This document shows, one piece after another, positions 8,543-16,993 of a DNA stretch of 64,000 nt. Position 1 is the first letter of the stretch; every line of letters starts with the position of its first letter. The position numbers and the translations under genes are program-made. The stretch comes from Paenibacillus donghaensis. GTDB taxonomy: Bacteria; Bacillota; Bacilli; Paenibacillales; Paenibacillaceae. The stretch spans positions 1,488,001-1,552,000 of the forward strand of contig NZ_CP021780.1 in the NCBI RefSeq assembly GCF_002192415.1, in the 5' to 3' direction. Below the pieces are notes generated by a model, which was not told where the DNA came from, did not search any database, and worked only from the letters and a program-made list of their open reading frames with translations.

Positions 8543-10063
8543 ATGTCTTCAAAATCAAAAGGTAGATGGCTATACCGATGCTGCAGTACAGGTATGATTG
8601 TTATTCTTATTCTGTTAAGCGCTTGCAGCAGCAAGGGGGATGAGGTGCTGCAGGGTCCGGGAGGTGTCACAACGCCTACGATTTCAATTCTCGCTCCGCT
8701 GCACTTTCCCCAGCAGCCCTCCAAGGATATCATCGCCGAAATGGAGCGGCTGAGCGGGGTGAAGCTGGATATCCGCTGGGTTCCTGAAGGCGTCTACACT
8801 GATAAGATGAATACGGGATTAACTACAAATTCCTTGCCCAAGGTGACCTTTGTGAAATTTACGGACTATAATCTGGTTAAGAATGCGATCAAGTCCGACG
8901 CCTTCTGGGAAATTGGGCCTTATCTGCAGCAGTTTCCCAATCTGGGGAAGCTGAGTCCTTCGATTCTGAATCAGGCTGCTGTAGAAGGTAAGGTCTATGG
9001 TCTCTACACTGAGCGCCCTTCTTCCAGACAAGGCATTATCATCCGCAAGGATTGGCTGAGCCATCTCAAGCTTGCACCGCCGCAAACCTTGGATGAGTTA
9101 TATGAAGTCATGCGCCAGTTCACTTACAATGACCCCGACGGAAACGGCAAGCAGGATACGTTCGGGCTAGTGGATCGCAATGATCTGGTATATGGCGTGT
9201 TCAAGACACTCAGCTCCTATTTCGGCACACCGAATAACTGGAAACAGGAGAATGGGCAATTTATTCCTGAATTCGTGACTCCCGAATATATGGATACGAT
9301 GAACTTCATGAAGAAGCTGTATGATGAGAAGATTATCAATCAGGACTTTGCCCTTACCAGCAAAGAGGTACAGCGGGACAAGTTCATCCGCGGCACCGCT
9401 GGCGTATTTATTGGAAGCATGACAGATGTGCAGCGGCTCTCCATTGAAGCGAAGATGGTGAATCCACAGGCCGAGCTGGCCTTGATCAACCGTATCGAAG
9501 GCCCACAGGGCTATAAAGTGTGGTCCATTCCCAACTATTTCGGCTTATATCTGTTCTCCAAAAAAGCAATTGTCACCGAACAGGAGCTGCTGCAGGTGTT
9601 AAGCTTCTTCGACCGCTCTCTGGACAAGGATGTATCCAATCTGATGATGTACGGGTTTGAGGGACGGCATTACAGCCTGGAGGACGGCAAGGTGATTCTT
9701 CCGGAAGGCACCTCCCGGCTGCGTGTGGATGAAGTAAGCCCACTGTATTCACTGATGATCGCCAGTGTCAGCAACACCAATATTCTGGAGGTTTCGCAGA
9801 AAGAGCAGCTTACCGCCCTGGCGGACCAGCTCAGCAAGGACAATGAGCAGTTTCTGGTCGATGATCCGACGGTTCATTTAAGCTCACAGACCTATGATGA
9901 GAAGAATGTGGAGCTGTCTGTAATTATAGTAGATGCCACCTACAACTACATTCTTGGCAATCTGACCGAAACCGGATTCCAGCAGGAAGTCAAGCGCTGG
10001 AAGCATAACGGAGGCAGCCAGATGATCCAGGAATACAATGAGGCGGCCAAAGCCCTCAATTAG
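8543..10063 (+). CDS. Extracellular sugar-binding lipoprotein of an ABC importer (first copy)
   Basis: Family-1-type solute-binding protein, 506 residues, anchored outside the membrane. The N-terminus has a charged start, a hydrophobic stretch and the lipobox LLSAC, so cleavage before Cys 28 or nearby is expected. GGGGGA precedes ATG 8543. A DPDGNGKQD loop looks like the calcium-binding-type loop common in Paenibacillus binding proteins. The protein is clearly homologous to the product of 10539 along its length (shared FWEIGP, FPNL.KL.P.IL, RQGII.RKDW, DPDGNGK, FGTPN.W). It is separated from that gene by its own terminator and a tetrad element, so it is probably transcribed separately from the permeases, perhaps as an additional receptor for the same transporter. 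The exact ligand is unknown; the GH105 gene downstream suggests unsaturated or pectin-derived oligosaccharides. Confidence 0.87.
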   Translation: MSSKSKGRWLYRCCSTGMIVILILLSACSSKGDEVLQGPGGVTTPTISILAPLHFPQQPSKDIIAEMERLSGVKLDIRWVPEGVYTDKMNTGLTTNSLPKVTFVKFTDYNLVKNAIKSDAFWEIGPYLQQFPNLGKLSPSILNQAAVEGKVYGLYTERPSSRQGIIIRKDWLSHLKLAPPQTLDELYEVMRQFTYNDPDGNGKQDTFGLVDRNDLVYGVFKTLSSYFGTPNNWKQENGQFIPEFVTPEYMDTMNFMKKLYDEKIINQDFALTSKEVQRDKFIRGTAGVFIGSMTDVQRLSIEAKMVNPQAELALINRIEGPQGYKVWSIPNYFGLYLFSKKAIVTEQELLQVLSFFDRSLDKDVSNLMMYGFEGRHYSLEDGKVILPEGTSRLRVDEVSPLYSLMIASVSNTNILEVSQKEQLTALADQLSKDNEQFLVDDPTVHLSSQTYDEKNVELSVIIVDATYNYILGNLTETGFQQEVKRWKHNGGSQMIQEYNEAAKALN

Positions 10064-10080
10064 AAATTCAGCATCTAGGA

Positions 10081-10114
10081 AGCCCGCTGCGGATTCAACG
10101 CAGCGGGCTTTTGT
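10081..10114 (+). terminator. Rho-independent terminator after first binding protein
   Basis: Perfect 11-bp stem AGCCCGCTGCG (10081-10091) with 10099-10109, a 7-base loop and TTTT. It isolates the first binding-protein gene from the downstream transporter operon. Confidence 0.9.
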
Positions 10115-10123
10115 ATGCAATAC

Positions 10124-10390
10124 GGTACTATTTAGGTCCCAGGAAGGATATGGGCTGTTGCCCTGGAGCTTTCAGAGAAATTAAGTGCGAAACTGCAACT
10201 AATTTCAAGTAAAACTGGACAGAAACGCTCAAACGTTGAATTTAGTTGCATATTTGCATCTATTTACTCCAAATCGAAAAAAAACCGTAAATTAGATGTA
10301 GATTCGCAACTAAATCGCCAGATCTTACTTTTGAAACCATTAGTAGCTGAGTCTTCGATGTCCATATCATACGAGGGCCTAAGTAGTAAC
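10124..10390 (+). mobile_element. Tetrad element copy B (267 bp, one unit missing)
   Basis: Inverted ends GGTACTATTTAGG (10124-10136) and CCTAAGTAGTAAC (10378-10390), flanked by TGCAATAC (10116-10123) and TGCAATAT (10391-10398), a 7/8 target duplication. Only three palindromic units remain, starting at 10182, 10243 and 10293 (spacing 61 and 50). The total length is 51 bp shorter than copy A, exactly one unit-to-unit step. It sits directly after the terminator at 10081. Confidence 0.78.
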
Positions 10391-10538
10391 TGCAATATGG
10401 CCGGGGGATTCACCATAATCATTAGATCAGATCCTTGCAGCAGCGCCCGTTTATGGGCAAATGATTGTTTTCGTAACCCTAGCCAGGCTGTAATGTGGAA
10501 CTCGTAACCAATACTCGTTAAATGGAGGTCAAAAGGGA

Positions 10539-12098
10539 ATGAAAAAGAAATCCTTTACTATGTTGTTGACCGCACTGTTAACCTTCAGTGCAATGTTATC
10601 CGGATGCGGTAACAGTAACAACGAGGCAGCAGCTGATCCAACCACAGCACCAGCAACAGGGGAGAATACAACGAAAGCGGCAGAGACAGAGGCGCCATCT
10701 GAGAAACCGACAGAAATCAAGATCATGCTTCCATTAAATACAACAGAAACACCGCCGGATACGATCAAGGCTGAAGTAGAGAAGCTAACGAACACGAAGC
10801 TGACTTATCAATTCTTCCCGGCAGATACGTATGAAGAGAAGCTGAATTCTTCCTTCGCCACCGGCTCACTGCCACAGGTTACGTACTTGAAGAATCAGAC
10901 CACCTTTATCCAGATGAAGGAAGCGATCAAGGACGGCCAGTTCTGGGAAATCGGACCGCTGCTGAGCGAATTCCCGAACCTGAACAAGCTGAAGCCTGAA
11001 ATTCTCAACAATACCAAGGTGGATGGCAAGCTGTATTCGCTGTATATCGGCAGACCGCTGGCACGCCAGGGTATTATCTACCGCAAGGACTGGGCAGATA
11101 AATTGGGCCTTCAACCACCCGCCAACACGGATGAGCTGTTAGCCATGGCCAAAGCCTTCACAGAGCAGGACCCTGACGGCAATGGCAAAAAGGATACTAC
11201 AGGTATCGTAGACCGCAACGAGTTGACCTATGGCGCATTCAAAACCGTCTCCTCCTGGTTTGGCACACCAAACACATGGGGCGAAGTAGACGGCAAGCTG
11301 GCACCTGAGTTCACCTTCCAGCAATATACCGATACGATGGACTTCTTTAAGAAGATTCGTGAAGGCGGATACATGAACCAGGACTTTGCAGCCACCAGTA
11401 AGACGGATGCCGTCAATATGTTCACCAGCGGCAAGGCTGGCCTGTATATCGGCGGATCGATGCAGGATATTGATACGCTCAACAAAGACCTGATCAAGAA
11501 CTTCCCAGATGCCGTGCTGGATACGCACAGTATGGTCGCCGATAAGGACGGCAAGTTTGCCCAATGGATGATTCCGGGCTACAACAATGTCGTGCTGTTC
11601 CCCAAAACATCGGTCAAGGATGAAGCCGAGCTGAAGAAGATTCTGACCTTCTTTGACAAGATGATGACGCCTGAAGTAGCGAACCTGATGTACTGGGGAA
11701 TTGAAGGTACCCACTACACCGTTGAGGACGGCAAGGCTAAACCTACCGACGACAAAGAGCTAATCGAACGCGAAGTAAAAGGATACAAGGACAGTGTCAT
11801 CGGCGAAGCTGAAACCAATGGGATGTATTTGAGCTTGAACGTGCTTCCAGGCCGCATTCATGCGGAAGAACTGGTGCTGGAGAATGTTAAGGTTGGGGTT
11901 CCTGACCCTACTGCAGCGCTGGATTCCACGACTTACACCGAAAAAGGTGTTGAGCTGCAGCAGATCATTACAGATGCTACCTACAAATATATCTACGGCC
12001 AGATCGACAAAGCCGGATTCGACAAGGAAGTTGAGACTTGGAAATCCCGCGGCGGCGCTCAGATTATCGAAGAATACAACGCAGTTTACAAGAAATAA
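10539..12098 (+). CDS. Extracellular sugar-binding lipoprotein of an ABC importer (second copy)
   Basis: Solute-binding protein of 519 residues with signal peptide and lipobox LSGC (Cys near residue 23), followed by a low-complexity Asn/Ala/Thr/Glu-rich linker before the folded domain. ATG 10539 follows the ribosome site GGAGG. It shares the layout and many motifs of the 8543 product, including DPDGNGKKD and RQGIIYRKDW, so the two arose by duplication. It is first in a probable operon with the permeases at 12231 and 13222 and the GH105 gene. A hairpin at about 12138-12165 between this gene and the first permease may allow partial termination, which would give more binding protein than permease, as is usual in sugar ABC operons. 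No ATPase gene is present; such importers normally share an MsmX-type ATPase encoded elsewhere. Confidence 0.9.
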   Translation: MKKKSFTMLLTALLTFSAMLSGCGNSNNEAAADPTTAPATGENTTKAAETEAPSEKPTEIKIMLPLNTTETPPDTIKAEVEKLTNTKLTYQFFPADTYEEKLNSSFATGSLPQVTYLKNQTTFIQMKEAIKDGQFWEIGPLLSEFPNLNKLKPEILNNTKVDGKLYSLYIGRPLARQGIIYRKDWADKLGLQPPANTDELLAMAKAFTEQDPDGNGKKDTTGIVDRNELTYGAFKTVSSWFGTPNTWGEVDGKLAPEFTFQQYTDTMDFFKKIREGGYMNQDFAATSKTDAVNMFTSGKAGLYIGGSMQDIDTLNKDLIKNFPDAVLDTHSMVADKDGKFAQWMIPGYNNVVLFPKTSVKDEAELKKILTFFDKMMTPEVANLMYWGIEGTHYTVEDGKAKPTDDKELIEREVKGYKDSVIGEAETNGMYLSLNVLPGRIHAEELVLENVKVGVPDPTAALDSTTYTEKGVELQQIITDATYKYIYGQIDKAGFDKEVETWKSRGGAQIIEEYNAVYKK

Positions 12099-12137
12099 GA
12101 TATTGACCCTGAAGTACAGGCAGTAAACCGGAGCTGG

Positions 12138-12168
12138 AAAGGTTGCTTGCAGACTGGCAGCCTTTTCA
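12138..12168 (+). terminator. Possible attenuating hairpin between binding protein and permease genes
   Basis: AAAGGTTGC (12138-12146) pairs with GCAGCCTTT (12157-12165) through one G-U pair and is followed by TTC. It is a weak terminator-like structure that could set the binding-protein to permease ratio. Confidence 0.45.
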
Positions 12169-12230
12169 ATTCCATATCTATCGTAGCAGTGACCGATTGC
12201 CCGAATTATGAAGCAGAAAGGAAGAGTAAC

Positions 12231-13199
12231 ATGCAGGAAGCCACCGCACAGCCCGGTTCATCGCCTGATTTGGAGCCCCGGGTTTATAAAACCAGCAGTG
12301 AGCTCAAAAAGCGGCTGTGGAGAAACAAATTGCTCTATGTAATGCTTATACCGGGAGTGCTGTATTTCCTCGTATTCAAATACATTCCGATGTACGGAAT
12401 GATTATCGCCTTCCAGGACTACAAGCCCTACCAGGGAATAACGGGCAGTGACTGGGTGGGAATGAAGCATTTCAGCAGACTGTTCACGGAACCGGATTTC
12501 CTCAACATCTTGATGAACACCCTCATATTGTTCGGGATGAATATTCTGATCTATTTCCCAATTCCGATTATTCTGGCTCTAATGCTGAATGAAATGCGCG
12601 GCAACTTATTCAAGCGGTTATTCCAGACCCTGTTCTATCTGCCTCACTTTATGTCATGGGTTATCGTCGTTTCCATTTCGTTCGTTATGGTAACGATGGA
12701 TGGCGGGATTATCAATGAATTGCTGGCTTACTTTGGATTCGAGAAGATCAATTTCCTGCTGGCTCCAGGCTGGTTCAGGCCCATGTATATCCTGCAGGTC
12801 ATCTGGAGAGAAGCGGGCTGGGGAACGATTATCTATCTGGCTTCCATTGCGGCCATTGACCCGGGATTGTATGAAGCCGCACGGATGGACGGAGCCGGAA
12901 GGCTCAGACAAGTCTGGCATATTACGCTGCCGGCCATCAGAGGCGTTATTATCACACTGTTTATTCTGAAAATCGGTTCCGTGCTCGATCTTGGATTTGA
13001 ACATGTCTACTTGCTGCTTAACTCCATGAACCGGGAAGTTGCGGAAATTATCGATACGTATGTGTATACCGCTGGTTTGAGACAAGGTCAGTTCAGTTAC
13101 AGTACAGCCATTGGCTTCTTTAAGTCCATTGTCGGGCTGATCATGGTAGTGTCGGTGAATAAGGTCTCCAAGAAAATGGGCGAAGAAGGCGTATATTGA
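12231..13199 (+). CDS. Sugar ABC transporter permease, LplB/YtcQ-operon type
   Basis: Inner-membrane permease of a carbohydrate importer. Start chosen at ATG 12231 (AAGGAAG about 12 bases upstream), giving 322 residues; the frame extends further up without a ribosome site. The N-terminus is cytoplasmic and is followed by about six membrane segments, beginning LLYVMLIPGVLYFLVF. The EAA loop that contacts the ATPase is visible as EAARMDGAG followed by ITLPAIR. It is paired with the second permease 22 bp downstream, and both follow the binding-protein gene, so together they form the channel. The substrate is inferred from the neighbouring GH105 enzyme as a short, possibly unsaturated, plant-cell-wall oligosaccharide. 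LplB-type permeases are very numerous in Paenibacillus, so the specificity cannot be read from this protein. Confidence 0.92.
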   Translation: MQEATAQPGSSPDLEPRVYKTSSELKKRLWRNKLLYVMLIPGVLYFLVFKYIPMYGMIIAFQDYKPYQGITGSDWVGMKHFSRLFTEPDFLNILMNTLILFGMNILIYFPIPIILALMLNEMRGNLFKRLFQTLFYLPHFMSWVIVVSISFVMVTMDGGIINELLAYFGFEKINFLLAPGWFRPMYILQVIWREAGWGTIIYLASIAAIDPGLYEAARMDGAGRLRQVWHITLPAIRGVIITLFILKIGSVLDLGFEHVYLLLNSMNREVAEIIDTYVYTAGLRQGQFSYSTAIGFFKSIVGLIMVVSVNKVSKKMGEEGVY

Positions 13200-13221
13200 G
13201 ATTGTTGCGGGAGGAATCAAA

Positions 13222-14097
13222 ATGGTAGAAGATCGCACGATTGGCGGCAGAATCTTTTCAATTATTAACTTTACATTATTGGCGCTTATTGCATTAATCA
13301 CAGTGTTGCCCTTTGTTCACGTAGTGGCAGGCTCTTTCACAACCAGTGCTGAAATTGCAGCCAACAAGTTTGTGCTGATTCCGAAGGTATGGAGTCTGGA
13401 AGCGTACAAGTTTATTTTCTCAACTAATACGATCTTCAAGGCGATGGGCGTATCGATCGGAGTAACGTTAATCGGAACTCTGTTTAGTATGCTGATCACC
13501 TCCCTGATGGCTTACGGTCTTTCCAGACGCGATCTGGACGGACGCAATGTAGTCAACTTTATGGTAGTGTTCACCATGCTGTTTCACGGCGGAATGATTC
13601 CAACCTTCCTCGTAGTGAAGGAGCTGGGGCTGATCGATTCCTATGCGGCACTTATTCTGCCGTCGGCCATCAGTGCGTTTAACCTGATTATCCTGAAGAA
13701 CTTCTTTCAGAATATTCCGGAGGGTCTGGAGGAGTCGGCCAAAATTGACGGGTGTAACGATTTCGGCATCCTGTTCAAAATTGTGCTTCCGTTGTCCATG
13801 CCTGCGATTGCAACGATTTCCTTGTTCTACGCAGTAACCTACTGGAATACGTACATGAGTGCGATTCTGTATCTAGATAACAGTGCGAAATGGCCGATTC
13901 AGGTCCTGCTGAGACAGATCGTAGTGCTTGCCAGCGGGATGGACCACAGTTCAACCCTGGATGCTGCCGTACCTCCGCCGGATCAGACCATCAAAATGGC
14001 GGTTATCGTTGTAGCAACCATTCCTATTCTCATGGTGTACCCGTTCCTGCAGAAGCATTTCGCCAAAGGCGCGATGCTGGGATCCATGAAGGGCTAA
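13222..14097 (+). CDS. Sugar ABC transporter permease, YtcP/LplC type
   Basis: Second membrane subunit of the importer, 291 residues, with ATG 13222 placed behind a good GGGAGGAATC ribosome site. Six membrane segments are predicted from the hydrophobic blocks, starting with IINFTLLALIALITVLPFVH. The EAA loop reads EESAKIDGCND followed by KIVLPLSMPA, and the C-terminus AKGAMLGSMKG is typical of the YtcP/LplC group. It is adjacent to the first permease and 50 bp upstream of the GH105 gene in the same direction, consistent with one transcript. No odd features were seen. Confidence 0.93.
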   Translation: MVEDRTIGGRIFSIINFTLLALIALITVLPFVHVVAGSFTTSAEIAANKFVLIPKVWSLEAYKFIFSTNTIFKAMGVSIGVTLIGTLFSMLITSLMAYGLSRRDLDGRNVVNFMVVFTMLFHGGMIPTFLVVKELGLIDSYAALILPSAISAFNLIILKNFFQNIPEGLEESAKIDGCNDFGILFKIVLPLSMPAIATISLFYAVTYWNTYMSAILYLDNSAKWPIQVLLRQIVVLASGMDHSSTLDAAVPPPDQTIKMAVIVVATIPILMVYPFLQKHFAKGAMLGSMKG

Positions 14098-14147
14098 CCG
14101 TTTAGCGAACGTATAGACAAAATATTCAAATGATGGAGGGCGTGGAG

Positions 14148-15248
14148 ATGATCGTCAGCTTACCAGCAACACCAATAGAGTGGGCTAAGAAGGCCTGCGA
14201 TTCACTCATGGACGTTTACGAGGCAGGAGAACTGCCTCCAGCCCATCGCTGGCACTATCATCAAGGCGTATTCCTGTGCGGCATGGAGCTGCTGTGGGAA
14301 AAAGTCCGTGAGGACCGTTACCTGGATTATATCCAGCAATACGTGGATGATCTGGTGGATGAGCAAGGCAATCTGTATTTTGCCCGAGACGAGCTGGATG
14401 CCGTTCAGGCCGGGCTGCTGCTGTTCAATCTTCATGAACGGACAGGCAAGCTGAAGTACAGAATTGCTGCCGAGAAGCTGAGGAACCTGCTGCTTACGCT
14501 GAATAAAACCACGGAAGGCGGCTATTGGCACAAGGATAAATATCCGAACCAAATGTGGCTGGACGGATTGTATATGGCTGGTGTGTTCTCTCTGAAGTAT
14601 GCCAATTTCTATGGAGAAGCGGGCTTGCGCGGAACGGTTCTGCATCAGGAGAAATTAATGCGCAAGCATATGAAGGATGAAGCAAGCGGCTTGCTGTATC
14701 ACGCGTGGGATGAGAGCCGCCGGATGCCTTGGGCGAATCCGCAGACCGGCTGCTCTCCGGAGTTCTGGTCCCGTTCCTTGGGCTGGTACGGCCTGGCGGT
14801 CGCCCAGTTCATGGATCTGCTGCCTGCCGAAGATCCGGGACGGGCAGAGCTTGCCAAGGAGCTGCACGACTTCGTGCATGCCCTGATCCGCTATCAGGAT
14901 CAGGAGAGCGGCCTATGGTATCAGGTTGTCGACAAGGGTGACCAGCCTGACAACTGGCTGGAGACCTCAGGGTCCTGCCTGTTCGTCTACACCATTGCCA
15001 GAGCTGTGAAGCAGGGGATTGTAGGCGAGGACGCAGCTGAGGCAGCCCGCAAAGGCTATAAGGGACTGATACAGGTGCTGCAGTGGGATGAGCAGGACCG
15101 GCTGATTCTGCCGGATATCTGTATCGGCACCTCGGCAGGGGATTACGAGAATTATGTAACCCGGCCAACGGTCAGCAATGATTTGCATGGTGTAGGTGCT
15201 CTGGTCATGGCCTGTGTGGAGATGGAGTCTCTGATCAAAGGCAGATAA
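14148..15248 (+). CDS. GH105 unsaturated glucuronyl/galacturonyl hydrolase (YteR/YesR type)
   Basis: Cytoplasmic (alpha/alpha)6-barrel enzyme of 366 residues that removes the unsaturated uronic acid made by polysaccharide lyases from the non-reducing end of an imported oligosaccharide. Start chosen at ATG 14148 with GGAGGG 8-13 bases upstream; an in-frame ATG at 14130 lies before the ribosome site. MWLDGLYMA carries the expected catalytic Asp (Asp 139), matching the YteR position near residue 143. Other GH105-like segments are HRWHYHQGVFL, WSRSLGWYG and YENYVTRPTVSND. It has no signal peptide, which agrees with action on material brought in by the preceding ABC transporter. It is last in the transporter operon and gives the best clue that this locus handles pectin or rhamnogalacturonan fragments, although GH105 enzymes also act on other unsaturated uronides. 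Confidence 0.9.
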   Translation: MIVSLPATPIEWAKKACDSLMDVYEAGELPPAHRWHYHQGVFLCGMELLWEKVREDRYLDYIQQYVDDLVDEQGNLYFARDELDAVQAGLLLFNLHERTGKLKYRIAAEKLRNLLLTLNKTTEGGYWHKDKYPNQMWLDGLYMAGVFSLKYANFYGEAGLRGTVLHQEKLMRKHMKDEASGLLYHAWDESRRMPWANPQTGCSPEFWSRSLGWYGLAVAQFMDLLPAEDPGRAELAKELHDFVHALIRYQDQESGLWYQVVDKGDQPDNWLETSGSCLFVYTIARAVKQGIVGEDAAEAARKGYKGLIQVLQWDEQDRLILPDICIGTSAGDYENYVTRPTVSNDLHGVGALVMACVEMESLIKGR

Positions 15249-15307
15249 TGCCATAACTTGTCTGCGCAGGCTTGATGTTCAGACGTATAGCTCAGATTTA
15301 GTATGCA

Positions 15308-15345
15308 GAATATCCCGGTATCCAGTTACAGGTGCCGGGATATTC
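15308..15345 (+). terminator. Hairpin between GH105 and MFS genes
   Basis: Perfect 11-bp arms GAATATCCCGG (15308-15318) and 15335-15345. There is no T run, so it may be a weak terminator or a 5' leader hairpin of the MFS gene. Confidence 0.5.
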
Positions 15346-15386
15346 GGATTGTCATGATCATTTTACATCGTAAAGGAAGAGAAAAG

Positions 15387-16610
15387 ATGAAACGTGTTCA
15401 GAACAAAGAACTGGCCATTGTGCTGAGTATGGTTGCGATATTTTTTATGTGTACCAATATGTATCCTTCCTTTGTATCGATTCTGATCACCGAGTGGGGA
15501 GGGGACTATAATTCCGTTGGCATCATTATGACCTTGGCCAGTCTGGCCCCGCTATTGGCCGCGATTCCGGCAGGCTTTGCGATCAGGAGATGGGGATTGC
15601 GGCTGCCTTTATTTTCTGCCAGTCTGGTCAGTGCCGCTTCCTGTTTCCTGCTGTTTATGTTTCCATCCATTGTGCAGCTGCTGCTGATGTTATCCGTTAT
15701 GAAAGTGGCTGAGATTTTTTTTGCCGTTGGTCTTCAGACTCATATCGCAAATATAAGCAGCAAGCATAGCAACGAGCTGGATAAGAATTATAGCTGGTTT
15801 ATGGTGTATGCTTCGGTCGGTGCGTTGATCGGTCCCATTCTGGGTGGGCTCCTGGTGGACTATGGCAGCTACAGTATGATCTGGCTGATACTGACGGTTA
15901 CCTTAGCAGGTCTGTCGTTCTTTTCTTTCTACCTGACCGATCTGGTAAATGGCCGAAAGACTACGCAGACCCGAGCTAAATTCAGCTTCAACGAGCTACG
16001 CAGAATTCTGAATTGGCGGATAACGATTGGCATGCTGGTAGGCAGTGGAGTGCTTTTTGCTCATGGAGCTAGATTTCTGTTCCTACCCGTGTACTTGCAA
16101 ACGGTGGGATACACCTTAACTTCCATTGGAATTATTATGGCTGCACGATCCTTAGCCGCAATATTCAGCAGATCCATTCTGGAGCCAGTCATCAAAATCG
16201 CCCGGGGTCGTTCCGGAGCCTTAGTGTCCTGTTCAGTCGTACTTGCTGCTTCTATTGCGCTTATTCCCGTGTGCACAAGCTTCGTGCTTCAGCTGGTTAA
16301 TTCGATCGTTATAGGTTTGGCTATGGGGATTGCGATCCCTCTTAGCAATAGTGTAGTGGCGGACAGCGCTGATCCTGAGGAACGTTCGATTACGATCGGC
16401 ATCAGTCAGACCGTGAATCGGGTAGGACAATTGCTTAGCCCTATGGTTTTTGGCATGTTCTCGCAGAACATGGGAGTCAATGCCTCTTTTTACTTCGGTG
16501 GTATTCTGTTGCTGCTGATTTCAATAATCGTTATTTATCTGCTGGTATTTGGTCATCATCGGGAAACGGCGGCGGCTTCAAAAGATAAGGGGACTCCAAA
16601 AGCCATGTGA
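15387..16610 (+). CDS. Major facilitator superfamily transporter
   Basis: Integral membrane transporter of 407 residues. I start it at ATG 15387 behind AAGGAAG; the longer open frame from 15303 runs through the hairpin at 15308 and has no ribosome site. About twelve hydrophobic segments are visible in two halves separated by a charged loop near residues 195-210 (LVNGRKTTQTRAKFSFNELR region). The first half carries an MFS loop 2-3 type sequence, AGFAIRRWGLRLP. The fold is that of small-molecule efflux or sugar MFS proteins. The substrate cannot be determined. It lies 138 bp after the GH105 gene in the same direction and may share regulation with the saccharide locus or be an independent efflux pump. 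Confidence 0.88.
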   Translation: MKRVQNKELAIVLSMVAIFFMCTNMYPSFVSILITEWGGDYNSVGIIMTLASLAPLLAAIPAGFAIRRWGLRLPLFSASLVSAASCFLLFMFPSIVQLLLMLSVMKVAEIFFAVGLQTHIANISSKHSNELDKNYSWFMVYASVGALIGPILGGLLVDYGSYSMIWLILTVTLAGLSFFSFYLTDLVNGRKTTQTRAKFSFNELRRILNWRITIGMLVGSGVLFAHGARFLFLPVYLQTVGYTLTSIGIIMAARSLAAIFSRSILEPVIKIARGRSGALVSCSVVLAASIALIPVCTSFVLQLVNSIVIGLAMGIAIPLSNSVVADSADPEERSITIGISQTVNRVGQLLSPMVFGMFSQNMGVNASFYFGGILLLLISIIVIYLLVFGHHRETAAASKDKGTPKAM

Positions 16611-16623
16611 ATGGCTATTTTTC
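16601..16623 (+). terminator. Terminator overlapping end of MFS gene
   Basis: AGCCAT (16601-16606) pairs with ATGGCT (16611-16616), followed by ATTTTT. The stem spans the stop codon of the MFS gene. Confidence 0.6.
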
Positions 16624-16791
16624 TCTTTTTGAAGAGTTGACAGGAGCACAGTTATTCCTTTATATGAAATGATGGGTCCTGACGATGGTATAAAGCTGTA
16701 GACCGCGTTTCCGGGCGCGGAAGTGGAGCAATTGCTGCAGCAGATCCACTCATTCAGACAGAACTAAACTCAAGTTTGTATCCTTTGCAGG
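16624..16791. other. Gap between MFS and helicase genes, no gene recognised
   Basis: A short frame near 16709-16770 reads TAFPGAEVEQLLQQIHSF and is followed by a terminator, so it may be the tail of a lost gene. No start codon, ribosome site or known motif is evident. Confidence 0.3.
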
Positions 16792-16830
16792 ACCTGCCTC
16801 CGATTTAAGCGTGGGCAGGTTATTTTTTTT
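16792..16830 (+). terminator. Rho-independent terminator in gap before helicase gene
   Basis: ACCTGCC (16792-16798) pairs with GGCAGGT (16814-16820), followed by eight T within ten bases. No intact gene ends here, suggesting a remnant or a small transcript upstream. Confidence 0.75.
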
Positions 16831-16840
16831 GAGATATTAA

Positions 16841-16896
16841 TTTCTCACAGAAACGGATGCCGCCTCTTTCATAGGACGGCGAAGCCGGTTCTTCTT
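16841..16896 (+). repeat. Two-stem structured repeat, copy 1
   Basis: Outer stem AGAAACGG (16849-16856) with CCGGTTCT (16885-16892), one mismatch. An inner stem uses GCCG/CGGC with GA between the inner and outer 3' strands. It shares TTCTC-CAGAAACGG, the inner stem and GAAGCCG with 27202-27256. Changes in the stems keep or restore pairing, which argues for a structured RNA or a palindromic repeat rather than chance. Confidence 0.55.
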
Positions 16897-16993
16897 GTGT
16901 TAATTTCTATCCTATGAGATAATAGAGTTTTTCCGCTTAATTGATATCCTTCAGACATTGACATGTCTGATTCTAATAATGGAGGTAAACTTG

